Positions 1 to 12,033 of a stretch of 64,000 bases of DNA are shown here, piece by piece; position 1 is the stretch's first letter, and the number at the start of each line of letters is the position of its first letter. Below the pieces are notes generated by a model. The model was not told the DNA's origin and made no database searches. It saw nothing but the letters and a program-made list of their open reading frames with translations. Location of the stretch: the NCBI GenBank assembly GCA_022497145.1, contig MU385913.1, positions 124,001 through 188,000 on the forward strand, written 5' to 3'. Source of the stretch: Rostrohypoxylon terebratum. Lineage: Eukaryota > Ascomycota > Sordariomycetes > Xylariales > Hypoxylaceae. A program made the translations under genes and the position numbers.

Positions 1-1505
1 GGACACCTTCCATCCACTCAGTGCTGCTTCCAGTAAAGCCAGTAAATCCAGTAAATCCAGTAAGGATCGTTGTTAAACAAGTGAGGACGTCCGCGCTCCA
101 CCTTATAATCTGGAACACTGCCGAGTCAATTCCTTTCGAAGATAGCTCCTAGGTAGGACTAGCTCTTTGAACTTTCTACTTCGCCCATACCCGGGACAGC
201 GAACAGCTTTGATTTTAATTTGGTAAGCTTGGTCCTTCGGATGCATAATGATGATATCGCATCAGTAATAATATCCGTATGTGGACTAGGTAAGCCGTAC
301 CTTGGGACTTGGGACTTGGACCTTGGACCTTGGACCTTGGTACTGCACTACTAGCTGTAGGTACTAGTGTAGGTCCTGGGAAAATTCCGGGGTATTTGGA
401 ATGTCGTTAATGGATTAGTGGAAGACCGCAGGTGTCATGGGATCGAAGATGGGCCTCAGCGGGTAGCTGGAGCCTTATTTCGCGATCATCGGTCCCTAAC
501 AACAACAACAAGCGATTGGCAAGTTATGTTGAGAATAACAGATCAGATCCCAATCCAATGTTGCAATTGACGTTTTCATAATTGAATTGTTAAAGTCTTT
601 TAAAAAAAAGTTGAACTAGATTAGTCTTCGGTTGTTGTGTTGTTGCGTTGTCGCATCTTCGAATCGTCCCTACTCTCACCGAAGACTGGATACTCTCACT
701 ATAGCCCGCAGCCAATCGTCTTATACGATTGGGAACCGGACTGGAGCTTAAAGTAAATTGGCTTTACCGTTAGACTCGTCGCCCAATCGCTTAATGCTTA
801 TTCATATACCATTCCAGGAATCAGGAGCAATTGACAAGGCAACATGACATTAAACTGGAAGTAACCTCGGAAGTCAAGTAAGCTAGTAGAATTTCCACGA
901 GGAAAGGGCATGAGACTAGACTGCAAGAAACAGTAAAGAGAGTGCGCGGCTATTATTCCCCAAACTTTGACTGTGGGTTTTGCCCCACCTCCAGACGCAG
1001 ATCACCCTACCACTCCAGACTAACCCATAAACTACCTAGGTCCTATAGGTAGGTTTACTAGGTTTAGGAATTAGGAAGCAGAAGAAAAGAAGAAGCAGCA
1101 GCAGCAGATCAGCAGCAGAGAGAGAAGGACCCCTTCCTGACTTTCCTGACTACTTTGACGCTACTTGACCTACTTTGGCCCTTCCTACGTAGTAGTAACA
1201 TGTTATACATGTTAGGTATGTATACTACATACTACCTAGTACTACGTACATACATACTTACATACTTACTAGCATGTATGTACAGAAAGTCAAAATCAGG
1301 TGGCTTCCATGGCCCCGTGGCCTCTCCCCGCCTTTTGACCCCCCCTCCCCCCTTCCCCCTACCACCCTCTGCACCCTCCAGACCCTAGTCCCTTGGTGAT
1401 TTTGCCCCCACAATTTTCGACGATGAAAGTTCTCTTGTCCTTCTCCAACTTTTTACACCCTTCCAGCCTTTGTTCTAAACCTAATAACTACATCTCACTT
1501 ATTCG
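1..1505. other. Intergenic upstream region with short tandem repeats
   Basis: I see no supported coding region here. The stretch holds a degenerate CTTGGAC/CTTGGGA tandem at about 301-340, a CAG-rich patch near 1090-1120, and TACAT/CCTAGGT-type repeats between 1035 and 1275. The last few hundred bases are CT-rich and probably form the promoter and 5' leader of the zinc-finger gene starting at 1506. Confidence 0.5.
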
Positions 1506-2624
1506 ATGGCTGAGAAACAAATGGATCAGTCCCAAGCTCGTCGGCGACGTCGTGATGGATCGTCTGGAGTACAGCAGCGTTTGTGTACGCACTGCGGACG
1601 AAGCTTTAAGCGGTCTGAGCATTTAGAACGCCACGTCCGAACCCGTTCGTTACCCCAACCCCAACTTTTTTTTAACCTACTATTTACTTGCGTAAACTTG
1701 AATGGACTCGATGGACTCGATGGACTCGATTGATTGATCCATCTTAATTCCCATCTTACATCCTACATCCCCTCGATCCCTCCTCGATCTGCACCACCAT
1801 ACTCCACCAATTCTGTGATATTGCCATATTACCATATTGCCATATTCCTACATTGTCATATTCATATCCTTATTTGTTTTATGAATAGAAATCGTCAATC
1901 ACAAAATATAAAAAAAAACATATGCTAATTCCCGTGAGCAGACACAAAGGAGAAACCATATGTATGCCATTGCGGGTCGGCGTATTCACGTCGAGATCTT
2001 TTGACCCGCCATCAACGCATAACTCATGAAACCCTCTCACCAAGGTCTCCTGATGGCCCAGCGTCAGAAGACAGTCACCAGTTAGCAGCAACAGACTCGG
2101 ATCCTCCTTCTGAAGATGCTGCTTCGACATCTACGGCTCCAATGCCGGATATGAACATGAATCATGGTCTTCAACAGCATCAATATTCAACAAGCCACGA
2201 TTTTAGCATTCACAGCCACCTCGCTACTCAGCCCTACCACCAGCTAATCGCAAGCCAAGAGCTCGACTACAATGGTAAGTTGTGTCACTCCGGATACCCC
2301 GGGCGGCACTACCTTATATTAACCTGTGTAGCCATTTCATTTATCTCGTTAATCCTCATCAATTCAACTCCGTGGCTAATTTTCTAAATAGGCCAACATT
2401 TTCCCAGCTTTGACCACTACCAAGAAGTACACAGCTTCCCAGAGGGCGCTGGCCTACCACCAGAATGGACACACTATCTGGAACCTGGCTTAGAGGACAA
2501 CATGGTAGATCCAGCTTTGCGAGGTTCCATGGTCGATTTATCGTCGCCACTGAGCAATGACAGTTTCTCGACGCATGGATACAATCCTTGGATGGCACCA
2601 ACTGCTCAGAAATGGAGCAATTAG
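1506..2624 (+). CDS. C2H2 zinc-finger protein, apparently truncated transcription factor
   Basis: Three-exon model: 1506-1644, 1942-2274, 2392-2624 (234 aa). The first exon encodes a basic run and finger 1 (CTHC...HLERHVRT). Splicing joins it to HTKEKPYVCHCG, the linker and second finger (HCGSAYSRRDLLTRHQRITH), so the intron splits the two-finger array. An acidic and Ser/His-rich stretch follows. It includes GAGLPPEWTHY, resembling the GVGLPAEWSPY motif that I recall downstream of the fingers in large fungal C2H2 regulators with a C-terminal Fungal_trans domain. Those relatives are much longer. Here a TAG ends the protein soon after, with no regulatory domain, so this may be a truncated paralogue or an allele with a stop. 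Nuclear DNA binding is inferred from the fingers. Frame closure across three exons supports the model. Confidence 0.7.
1702..1728. repeat. 9-nt tandem repeat (3 perfect copies) in intron
   Basis: The unit ATGGACTCG occurs three times head to tail inside the first intron of the C2H2 zinc-finger gene. The length suggests it could vary between strains. Confidence 0.85.
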
Positions 2625-3845
2625 GCCAAGTCCCGGAATAAACGTGGCGACTCCCCCTATCAGCACGAATCGTTACTCTCAACGATTACGATCCCGCCCA
2701 ATTTCCCGTCCCGTCCCCTGCGGGGCCCTGCGGCAGCTCAGCCGCTTCTGGTCATCTAGGGGCATCTGTATGAATGGATGTCGTGGAATCTACGTTGAAA
2801 AGATATTGGCCACCAAGTGATGACAGGACATATCTTCCCTGATGGCAGATATCAAATAAGTGTAGAGGTAGTTTTCTGTCACAATGGTGGTTCAATTGGA
2901 AATGAAGGACACCATCACCAATGATTGAGGATCAAATTGCACCTCAACATAACTGATATTACCTCGGCTCAGGTGAATGTGGCGTGCCTGGGATTAACTT
3001 GCTCTGCTCTGTTTTCCCCACCCAAGCTTTCACACCTTGCCTCATCTACATCGACATTATCTGGAGTCTGGAGGACTCATCCACAATGTCGTCACGATTT
3101 TTGTCGCACTTTATTTACTGCTCGAGTTGATGAGCGGCTCGTTCCCCGTGTTTGAACAAAAAAAAAACGGGCTTTATGATATGAAGATTGACGATACCCG
3201 AGCTATATGCTCCAGCCATATAACAATAACGTTTTGAACGAACGATGCCTTCCTTGGAGGATTAGTAACCATGCTTATGACTATGCAAGTGAAGTATACA
3301 TACATACATAACTACACGACGTCACGTCTGCATGTCTTGGATACATCCCCCCTGTTCTAAATTTCGGCTTATTCGCCTGTGCTATCCGCATCGAGAGTGG
3401 ATCATCAAAGTATGGAAAAGTGAAGATTAATGGACGAGCGTGAACAATAATCTTGAATTATACATGCAGGCTTACCATGGACACATCAGCCACCTCACTT
3501 ATCACCTCACATACCTTTTTCACATTGCTTTGGAAATAGCTGCCTTTTTCTTACATACCTACCCAATACCTACCTACCTACATACTACTTAACCTTCTCA
3601 CTTCAGCCATCAGCAAACGCCAAGAAAACGATCGAGGCACAACGTCCAATGTAAATTGATACCAATTACCAGAACGTGCGATCACCAGGACTTGCATTCA
3701 CGTCACCCCCTTGTAGCTGCTCGATCAAGCATTACCGTTGCATACTGACGCGCATCTGGCAAACTCGGGATTGTATCAACTGCTACCATAGCGACTCAGC
3801 TAACCTGCTTGATTGCTTGTTTGCCTGCAGCTGCCATCTCCCGTG

Positions 3846-3908
3846 CGATGGCTTGCAGACTTGCGGACTTGCAGACTTGCAGATTTGCAGATTTTCAAGC
3901 TTGCAGAG
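3846..3908. repeat. Degenerate TTGCAGAC tandem repeat
   Basis: About six imperfect copies of an 8-nt unit (variants of cttgcaga) occur in a row. The changes between copies are point substitutions and a one-base length change, as expected of a decaying minisatellite. Confidence 0.7.
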
Positions 3909-6032
3909 TGCAGCAAATGATATGATTAATCCTCTCAAGCGCCACTCCTGGCATGCCCACCCGAGCAGCCGAATCCAAGTTCAGGTTCGGATTCAGGTTC
4001 ATGTTCGTGGCAGGCAGGGCTACTGTCGGTTATCCGGTAGAGCTCAATCCGCGCTATAAAACGCGCGTTTCAGACCGAGTACACGGTCCAAGCTCGCGTC
4101 TACATCCGCAAACTCGGTGAGGTCGCAGACGGCTGGCGGCGCATACTTACGTCGTTGACCAGGTAGGCAGTGGGAAGTTCTGAGATTGACTAAAAAAAAA
4201 TCCAACGGCGCTTTGATGTTCGCGGGGGAAGGCGATCATTGCAGAGCTACGACGGTTCCCGCCCTCTAGACTGCATCTCGGTATTCGGGCTTGTAAGAGG
4301 GCGGCGCGCAGCCTTCTCCAGCTCCTGCAGGCTAGCTGATTGTCCCAGGAATCATAACATAGAAATCCGCTCGCAACCAAAGCTTGCTACGCGGTACCGA
4401 GACCAATGCCCGGTGATAAGAGCCCACGCTGCAGGACAGGCGCCAGCATCAACAGCAGCAGAAAATGCAGAAAAATGCAGAAAAATGTCGAACATTGTTT
4501 GGGCCGTGTGGAAGTAGCGAGACAATAGCTGCCGGTGGGAGACATATACCTAATTAGGTACACAAAACGACGCACTCCCTCGCCAGCTTTTCGTGCCTCG
4601 TACGTCAGGAACGCGGCGCCAATGTACCTGATCGGGGACGGTCATTGGACGTGCGGGTTTCAGAATATTTGTTTGGTTGGCAGGACGCCACAGGATCGTT
4701 GGAAACAACCATTACCAATTACCAATACCACCACCAACCACTACCAACCACCGACGACCACTCAGACGCAACATATCGACGCATCGCATCGCACACCCAT
4801 CGGTACGAGACGAGACACATACATGCCTACATGCCTACATACTTACATACTGACATACATATAGACGTACATACCGGTACATAAATACACACAGGATCGA
4901 TGGGGGATGAGGATGGGGATGGGGATGGGAAATTCTCTGGGATTGGAAATGCGCACCTCGTCCCCGCACTTGGTGCATGGCGCACTTCGCTTCGCCTACC
5001 TAGGGTAGCCCCCTCTCTTCTGATTCGCCTTCGTCCTGTTATCTTGTGCGAGTTTCGGGAGAATAAGAATGCCCATTCGACGCAGGCGACCAGCTCGGTG
5101 ATAAAAAACCGCAACAGCGTATCTCCCGGTACGTAAGATAAGGGTATCATCCTGTCTTCCCTACACACATACCTACATATATAGTACGTACTTTACATTT
5201 ACATCGGAGGGATGATTAACGAACGTTGCAGCGAACAACGGAAGGGAGAACTGGGCAAATTACGTTTTTATATCATGTTATTTCATTCTTCTGAGATGAA
5301 CCGGAGTACGAAGTCGATGGGGAAAGATTAGTCGAGGATCCATTGCGCATACGCAAAATCGATAGGCGAGGGAGGGGGTGAAAGGGATGATGAGGGGGGC
5401 AAAGAAATAAAACAGAAACGAAGCGAATAGTAAGTAATAAAGTCAATTTAATAAAAAAAATTAAATAAAATGCAATACAAACACATACGTACGTCTCATA
5501 AGAAAGATTTAAACAGATTTCCCCCCTTCGGCAGCCAAGACTCCGTATCCTTCTTAAAAAGACTCGCGCGATGAATGGATCGAACCGCCAAAAACAACCC
5601 CTTCAAGGGAAAGATGCGGGGCCGTTCGGGACTACCGGTTCGATCATCCGATCGGAGCCCGAAAATGAATCGGACCGGGGACGTTCCTATTAAGGAAATA
5701 GTTCGTTCCTTGGTACCTTCTTTTGTCCCTTTTCATCTTTTTCCCCCCTTTTTTCTCTTTCTCTTTAGCACTATTATCCTTTTCTCTAACAATCTACAAT
5801 CTATCATCTTCGCTATCTACCTGACCTAGGTCCTAGGTACGTACTGCATATCTGCCTACGTATGTAGCCCTTCCTATCTCATATCTGTCAACTCCCATGT
5901 AAAGGCAAAAAGAAAAGAAAGAAACACGAATCGAACGTCGCACATGTCTGGACTTTGCATTTCCGGCAAAGTGCACGCCACGCCGCAAATCAGATAGCCA
6001 CCCACTGGCCCCTTTCCATTCGCCATTCGAGC

Positions 6033-6079
6033 TCCTACTCCTCCTCCTACTCCTCCTCCTCCTGCTGCTGCTGCTGCTC
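6033..6079. repeat. Trinucleotide microsatellite (CTC/CTA then CTG)
   Basis: A compound run of CTC/CTA triplets changes into five or more CTG triplets. It lies in intergenic DNA with no supported gene around it. Confidence 0.8.
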
Positions 6080-7379
6080 TTTTTCGCCGATGATAATCAA
6101 CGTTACATCTGCAAGTCTTCGCTGTCGTAACTGGCTAATGTGGCCAATGCGCGTACAGCCTTTTCAATTGCCATTTCTCTCATTTGCGTGGGAAAAGGAA
6201 ACTCTTTCCGCTCTACCTCTTTACGGGAAGATAAACAAAAATGAAAACTCATACATATACATATACATATACGTACATATAGGACGTGGGTTTTTTTCCC
6301 GATATGTGGCAGGTATGTGGTTGGTGATTAAGCGGGTGGCGATGGCGGACGTGGACAAACGAACATGGCCATCGAGGGATGGACGTATGTGTTGAAACAT
6401 TAAAGCCGCAGATACATGCGTAACTTTACGTACACTGCATGTACGCGTATGAACCATCCGCACGTACCTCATACGCCATTAAATGGCTCGTAGGAACATC
6501 GACCGCTCCGGATTCCCACGAACGCCGGATCTGGAATATCGCCCAAACGGGAATGCGTTCCAAATACTTCCTGCGGGAAGATGTCGGGTGGGTTCTGCAA
6601 TATTATTAAGCAGACACGATGCGATACGACACGACACGATACGATACGTACATCGGAAGAGCTGACATCCATCTTTATGATTCGGGATGTTGGATACCTC
6701 CTAATGAGGCGAGGCTCGCGTCAGCTCCTATCTCTACCTCCTTTACTCGGGGTCGACCGGATCACCCAAGGATAAGGCTAACGAGCGTTTCCGCATAAGT
6801 ACACCAATAAGATGTCCCGAGTTAACATGGCTAAATCAAACAATCAAACAAACTCGTCTATGGAAGGCCCAATTACATCAATTGGGAATTTGCGCGCACT
6901 CGTAACAGTCCGCTTCTCGAAATCAAACTCCCAGCACCGAGATAGAAGGCACGTACCAAGATGGTCCTAGGCAAGTATTATTATCAATCTGGCTACCTTA
7001 GTATCAGACAAGACGACAAAAGTGGTTATTACGAGAAGTTATAGCCACAGATTTACAATATACGCAGTAGACAATTATTCCATCCCCCACCCTAATCAAT
7101 CGGGACCTCTACCCAACTATGGATCATCGTAAACACCCTTGAATACGAAGTCAAGCCTCTCTCCCGTAGCCATATATATTCCGAATCATGTCCTACCTAG
7201 TACGCCAAAGCTTTAGGTAATTAAACCGCCGCCCATGTTCAATTAATCGAGCCCCAGTAGCTAGTTGGTGGCTCCGCAGTGGACTTGGTACGCCTTGGGA
7301 AACATAGGAGGAGAAAAAGGACGGTTTTTTTTCTAAGAGTAGGACTCGAAGAGCAGTTTCTTAAATTAAACTTATAGAC

Positions 7380-7880
7380 ACCTCAAAGAGTGCGTATAGC
7401 ACCTTCCTCGTGAGACCCCATCTCCGTGTACGCCTCGGTGTGGCGTATACCCTCGACCACCAGTGTCTCCTCCACCGACGTCCGGAACGGGCGATGCAGC
7501 AGCCTCTTCTCCCGGAAAATATCCTCGAACTGCGGGCTGACGGTTCATACTTCAGGTGGTATATGAAATTGCGGGGCTTGGCTGCCGGATGGGGTGTCAC
7601 GGGCTTGCCGTACCAGTTGCATAGAGTAAACCATTGAAAATAAGTGACCGGGCTCTCCCTATGTTGGGATTGCTTTGCTCTAGCGCGGAATTGCTCTCAT
7701 GAACCTCACCGCCCTCCGCGACGGACCGGCAAGGTCTGTCCCATTCGTATTGGGCGCGTCGAGCCGTAGGACGGTCCGGGTCCCCTTCTGCAAAGTCGAA
7801 CCCAAGAGCTCGCGCGGGGTCGCTTGGCTGGACACGTCCTGCTCGCCGACGAGCTTGTTAATGAACTTTCATAGTCCTCG
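7380..7880 (-). pseudogene. Coding-like GC-rich remnant, unknown family
   Basis: Read on the minus strand, this GC-rich island gives two stretches with protein-like composition in different frames. One (about 7870-7690) contains ELLGSTLQKGTRTVLRLD. The other (about 7630-7380) contains PVTPHPAAKPRNFIYHLKY and, after a frame change, FEDIFREKRLLHRPFR. Stops and a frame change separate them, and I could not find introns that join them convincingly. The simplest reading is a decayed gene; a poorly modelled multi-exon gene is the alternative. I do not recognise the family, so no function is offered. Confidence 0.25.
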
Positions 7881-8611
7881 TAGCCAAGTTGATGTTAAGT
7901 AACGCTTCAGTCATACTCTTTTTGTCTCCTCCGGTATACATTATCTTTAGGTTTGGTAGCTTCGACTTGCTAGCCTAGTGGAGCGTCCTCTATGCTAGAT
8001 AAAAGTTAAGAGACCACGCAATCAATTGATGGTCGATAGGTACAGAAAAAGATGGATCAGTCGGGAGTGCATATGTGTTATATTTCCTCTAACTACAGTT
8101 TAGCACAATAGATACTCTTTAGTCTGGGTTTTGTGGGCCGGGCTTAGCTATACGTGATCGCGCCCCATTAACTGGGGACCAACAAATTGGGCGCCTACGC
8201 CCAAGCCATATCAGAGGAAAGCAACGGAAAAATCTCAGCAAGCAGACAGCACAGTGATTCCATTATATTTGGGCCATCCTCCTTCCCTCAGCCCCAGAGC
8301 AAACAAACAGGTCTCTCGGCAAACAGTTATCAACAGACCTGTCTCCGGCTTTAATGTTTTCGTCGGATGTTCCGGGTGGGCTCATAGTCAGACGTTTGTC
8401 TCTTCGAGGGTGTGTTTGTTAGCGACGAAGAGGGCGACCGTCAGGGACCAAAGGCAGATCATCGCCTTCTCATCTGGGCCATCTGCCTGATCGGGGAATT
8501 TTTGACTTAGAATTCATCCTGATTGTTGTCGCTTTGATCTCGCCCACAGCGTTCGGTTTTTGCCTCTATTCTGCCTCTCTTGTCCTGAGGTAATCATCTG
8601 AGTACGAGTGC

Positions 8612-8995
8612 TCAAGTGGTGTGTGGGATCTGCCTTCCTGACATAGCGCTGGAGGAATAATGTCTCGGCGATATCAGCTCTCCCCGTGAACTGGCCGCAT
8701 AGTTCGAAACCCGAAGCACAGCGGCCGCCACATCACCATCAAACACTTCCGGAGCCGACCAGACGATGGACAGAACACTCTTCGTGCCATCATAAAACGT
8801 AGTCGGCCGAAGTTCATTTCTCCGCTTATTCGAGGAATGGTGCCCAGGAGACCAGAGAGATGACATCTTTATCGCTAACATCTGCCAACGAAGCCCTGTC
8901 AGAGCGACTAGCGTTGCCAAGCAAAAGCCGTCGTCGATGTCTATCAAAGGAGGTGGTACCGGTCGCTTAAGCGGCGCTGCAGGGGATCTTCCCAT
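8612..8995 (-). pseudogene. Open frame of 127 codons in GC-rich island, unknown
   Basis: An ATG-initiated minus-strand frame of 127 codons, preceded by an AG, reads through DIDDGFCLATLVALTGLRW and TTFYDGTKSVLSIVWSAP. An overlapping frame also stays open with coding-like composition, so the true frame is unclear. It could be one exon of a decayed gene. No domain is recognised and no partner exons were found. A chance ORF in GC-rich DNA is possible. Confidence 0.2.
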
Positions 8996-11717
8996 CTGTT
9001 CAGAGTGACACGAATGTACTATAAAGCTTCTGGTGGACCTTGAAGCCGGTGGCTGCCGTCACGTGTTCAATTGTCCCGTCTCATGCCTTGGATGAAAGGC
9101 CGTCGATAACTCCCCAATTGCGGCAGAGGCACGGCAGCCGTATGGGGGCCGGTGCTCCGAAGTTGGGTATCCTTAGGAATTCCCTTGGGCGGACTCGGGT
9201 CGGGAGCTTCTTCTGTAAGATTTGCTTAGCCCTTTGCTTGATTGACCAAAACGAGTCGGTCGTTGGCCCGTGAGAGACCGTGGTGGCCCGGTGACGGGAG
9301 AGGAGGGGAAATATACCGACGCGTAGATATGTCTGTTTGCTTTCAATTCTGCGAGGGCGGGATGTATGTATACCGCGTTCCCTATCCGGGAGTAGTTTAG
9401 AGCTCTTTGTGCGACAACGCCGGCATTCCCTTGTGCCATAGTTTCGCCTGTGAGCAACTCTCTTAATATGGGAAAACTCCGAAGGCCGTCCTTAAGAGTA
9501 TGGTGAGATCTACTCATAGTAGGCTAGGGGGCTAGTAGCTGGTGGCTAAACTAGTGGTTAGTGATTGATACACTGTTCCTAGCATTCTTCCCCTCATTCA
9601 CCATACGTGGGATTCAGGAGCTATAGTTGCTCGTGTGTGCCACATTTCTCCATATATCGTGTTATTCGCCGGAGCATTGCAAACAGATATAAGCGCGAAG
9701 CGTCGTTATTGCTTCCTGGGGTGTGTAGGGCTTGCAGATGATGACCCGAATTCTTGAGACGCTTGATTAGACCATCTCCCATGTTAAGGCATTACAATGG
9801 CATATCTTCATGGATATCAAATGCGCTGTTGATGGCGATATAGAGTATGCCAATTATCCGCATGTCTCGCTGGAGTCTTGCGAGATTTTCCTGTCATGCC
9901 ATCGTTAGAATGGGTGGCTGGATTGATTTGGTTGGAGCCGACTTGACGACGAAAGTCATCACCTCGTTAGGTGAGATGGACTAGAGCGCTGACCAGCATG
10001 AAGCCCAGGCCGTCTCTCCACGGCGAAACTCCTCGACCCTTTGAGGCGGTCGCCAAGCGGGCAGCAGGTTCCCGCGGCCTGCATCGCGTTTCTCTCGCTT
10101 CACCAGGGGGCTGCCTGAAGTCTTCTTAAGAAATGCTGGGCGGACATATTTTGACATAAAATACAGTGCAAAGAACAGCGATCGTCATGTTGTTGGAATA
10201 AGTTGTCTGGGATGTGTGTTCTTGAGAATAAATGGATTAGAGAGGCACACCGATGAAATCTTGGCGCCGCCAGGAACATTCGAAGGGGGCCATGACACCG
10301 GAGCCTAAACTTGCTAGCCCTTGCTAGCCATTCGTGGACTATAGGTAAGATACCCTCTTGTTTTTAAACTGTCCAAGTTACCGGCCGGCAGTAATAGGTC
10401 CTCTAGATGTCGTTAGGAAGCCTGAACGCCCCAGCCTCCGAGCCGACGCGATGAAGACAGCCTTAAGATAGGCCAATTGCTTGAGGAAGGATGGAGGCGA
10501 GCCTCTCGCGAATCATCAAATCGTACCGACAGAACACTAGGTCCGTATTGTATCCTTTCGAGACGCCAAGCAGGCCACATCGCAGGGAGGCATGTGACCC
10601 CCTCATTTATACGGAAGGGATGCACTTTAATATCGGCATCTAATCCCTTGATTTCCCAGAGGATGTTATCCTTTTTATTCCTCTCGGATTAAGTCTAGCA
10701 TTTCTCTCAGGTCCTGGTACTGTCGTTTCCCCTTCTTTGAACACCCTTCGCATTGTGCTATTGGTACTGTTGTGCACATTGTAAGCTTACTCTACGCGAC
10801 GATCAAGCCGCTGCTCGCTTTCGCTTATGCTCCGGCTGTGTAGGCATCACAAGCTCTGAGTCGGTGCCTCGGAGGCTACCTATTGTAATTAGGGATAGGA
10901 CGGCGAGCCAGCTATTTAAATGGTCTGGCGTCCTGGGGTCGGCTGCTGGCGATGGTGGTGGTAGGTAGAGGATCATCCTCCTCATCCTCTCGCTTGCACT
11001 CAAGAGACGAACTCATGTTTGAATCAAAGGTGGCTCTGATCCTCCTCGGCGGCGAGGAGGCGGTGCGATTTTCTTGCCAGACTCCCTTAGCTCCATCCAG
11101 GAATCAACGAGTCTGATTTCAATGTGTAGATGCATATGCAATCATTGAGATGTACCATCAAAGGGACTCAGGGAATGGGGAAGGTATAATATGACTCGAT
11201 TCTTTAGTCGAGTGGCAGATCGATGAAAAAAGTCGTTAACAGCACAATTGCGCCAAATTCTCTCGAGAAGTGGCGCGAGGAATATTGGTCTTGAGATGTG
11301 TAGATGGGACTTGTTAGAGAGGGGGACAGGCTTCCAGTTATAGCGGATGATCACTCTCATCCTCCGTCAGTGAGAAAGTTAGGTAATTTAATACTTCCAA
11401 TGTCGGTCATAATCTTGAATATGACATCTCCACAAGATTGATAGGTACCTATTAGTTAACTCGACGACAGGGTAAAAGGTGTCTTTGTAAAGTCAGTAAG
11501 AGTCATCTAAAACTAATTAAAGGAGAAACATACCTAGTCCGTTGAGAAAAAGGCTGAGAGAGTTAAGATATAGGGAGAACTTGAAGGTTTTCAAGACTGC
11601 CCATATGCTAGGTAAGTTAGCATTCCACGGAGAGTAATGAGTTCAACGATGTTTGGCTTACCCATATGTCAGAAACCCTCCGAAATAGTATTTGCAACTT
11701 GCAAGGAGGGTTCTGAG

Positions 11718-12033
11718 TTAGAGATCAATAGTCTCGCCTTTGAAAAGAGTGGCGGACGCAGTGTGGAGGTAGGTGATAACATCCTGCCTCAAGGGCTGGT
11801 GTGGTAAAATGTTGATGGTGGGATGCTTGAGCTGCTCTAGTGTTGGGGTATTAATCCCAAAGGCATCGCTAGGGATGAAGGTATTGCAAGCGAACCATTG
11901 AAGAGTTGAGACAATTGATACTCAGATCAATCAAAGTTCATACAACCGAGTTGAGATGCATGATACATGTGGAGTCGAGGAGTTGGGATTGAAGGTGTGT
12001 AAATGTGGGATGAAAGTTGGGTAAATGGACCAT
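11718..12033 (-). CDS. Tentative small two-exon gene, unknown function
   Basis: On the minus strand an ATG at 12033 opens exon 1 (12033-11967), which splices with a 46-nt intron (GTATCA...GAG) to exon 2 (11920-11718) and ends at TAA, giving 89 aa. Exon 2 has the better coding character: it reads STLQWFACNTFIPSDAFG, then PTINILPHQPLRQDVITYLH, then TASATLFKGETIDL. The intron is short and its branch site weak, so the first exon is less certain than the second. No signal peptide, membrane segment or known domain is seen. It is the only gene-like object between 2.6 and 13.2 kb. Confidence 0.35.

Larger units (their letters stand above)
2625..11717. other. Gene-poor region of about 9 kb
   Basis: No ORF here combines a credible start, length, composition and splice structure. 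The region is mostly AT-rich, with microsatellites (TACA/TACC steps at 3298-3590 and 4800-5200, a CTC/CTG run at 6033-6079, a TTGCAGAC-like tandem at 3846-3908). It also holds two GC-richer islands (about 7400-7880 and 8600-9500) with coding-like but interrupted reading frames, listed separately. I see no long terminal repeats, terminal inverted repeats or transposase motifs. Confidence 0.5.

Noticed and set aside
3290..3330. TACATACA microsatellite as a transposon end
   Set aside because: Similar steps occur throughout intergenic DNA and no partner inverted repeat, target duplication or transposase was found.
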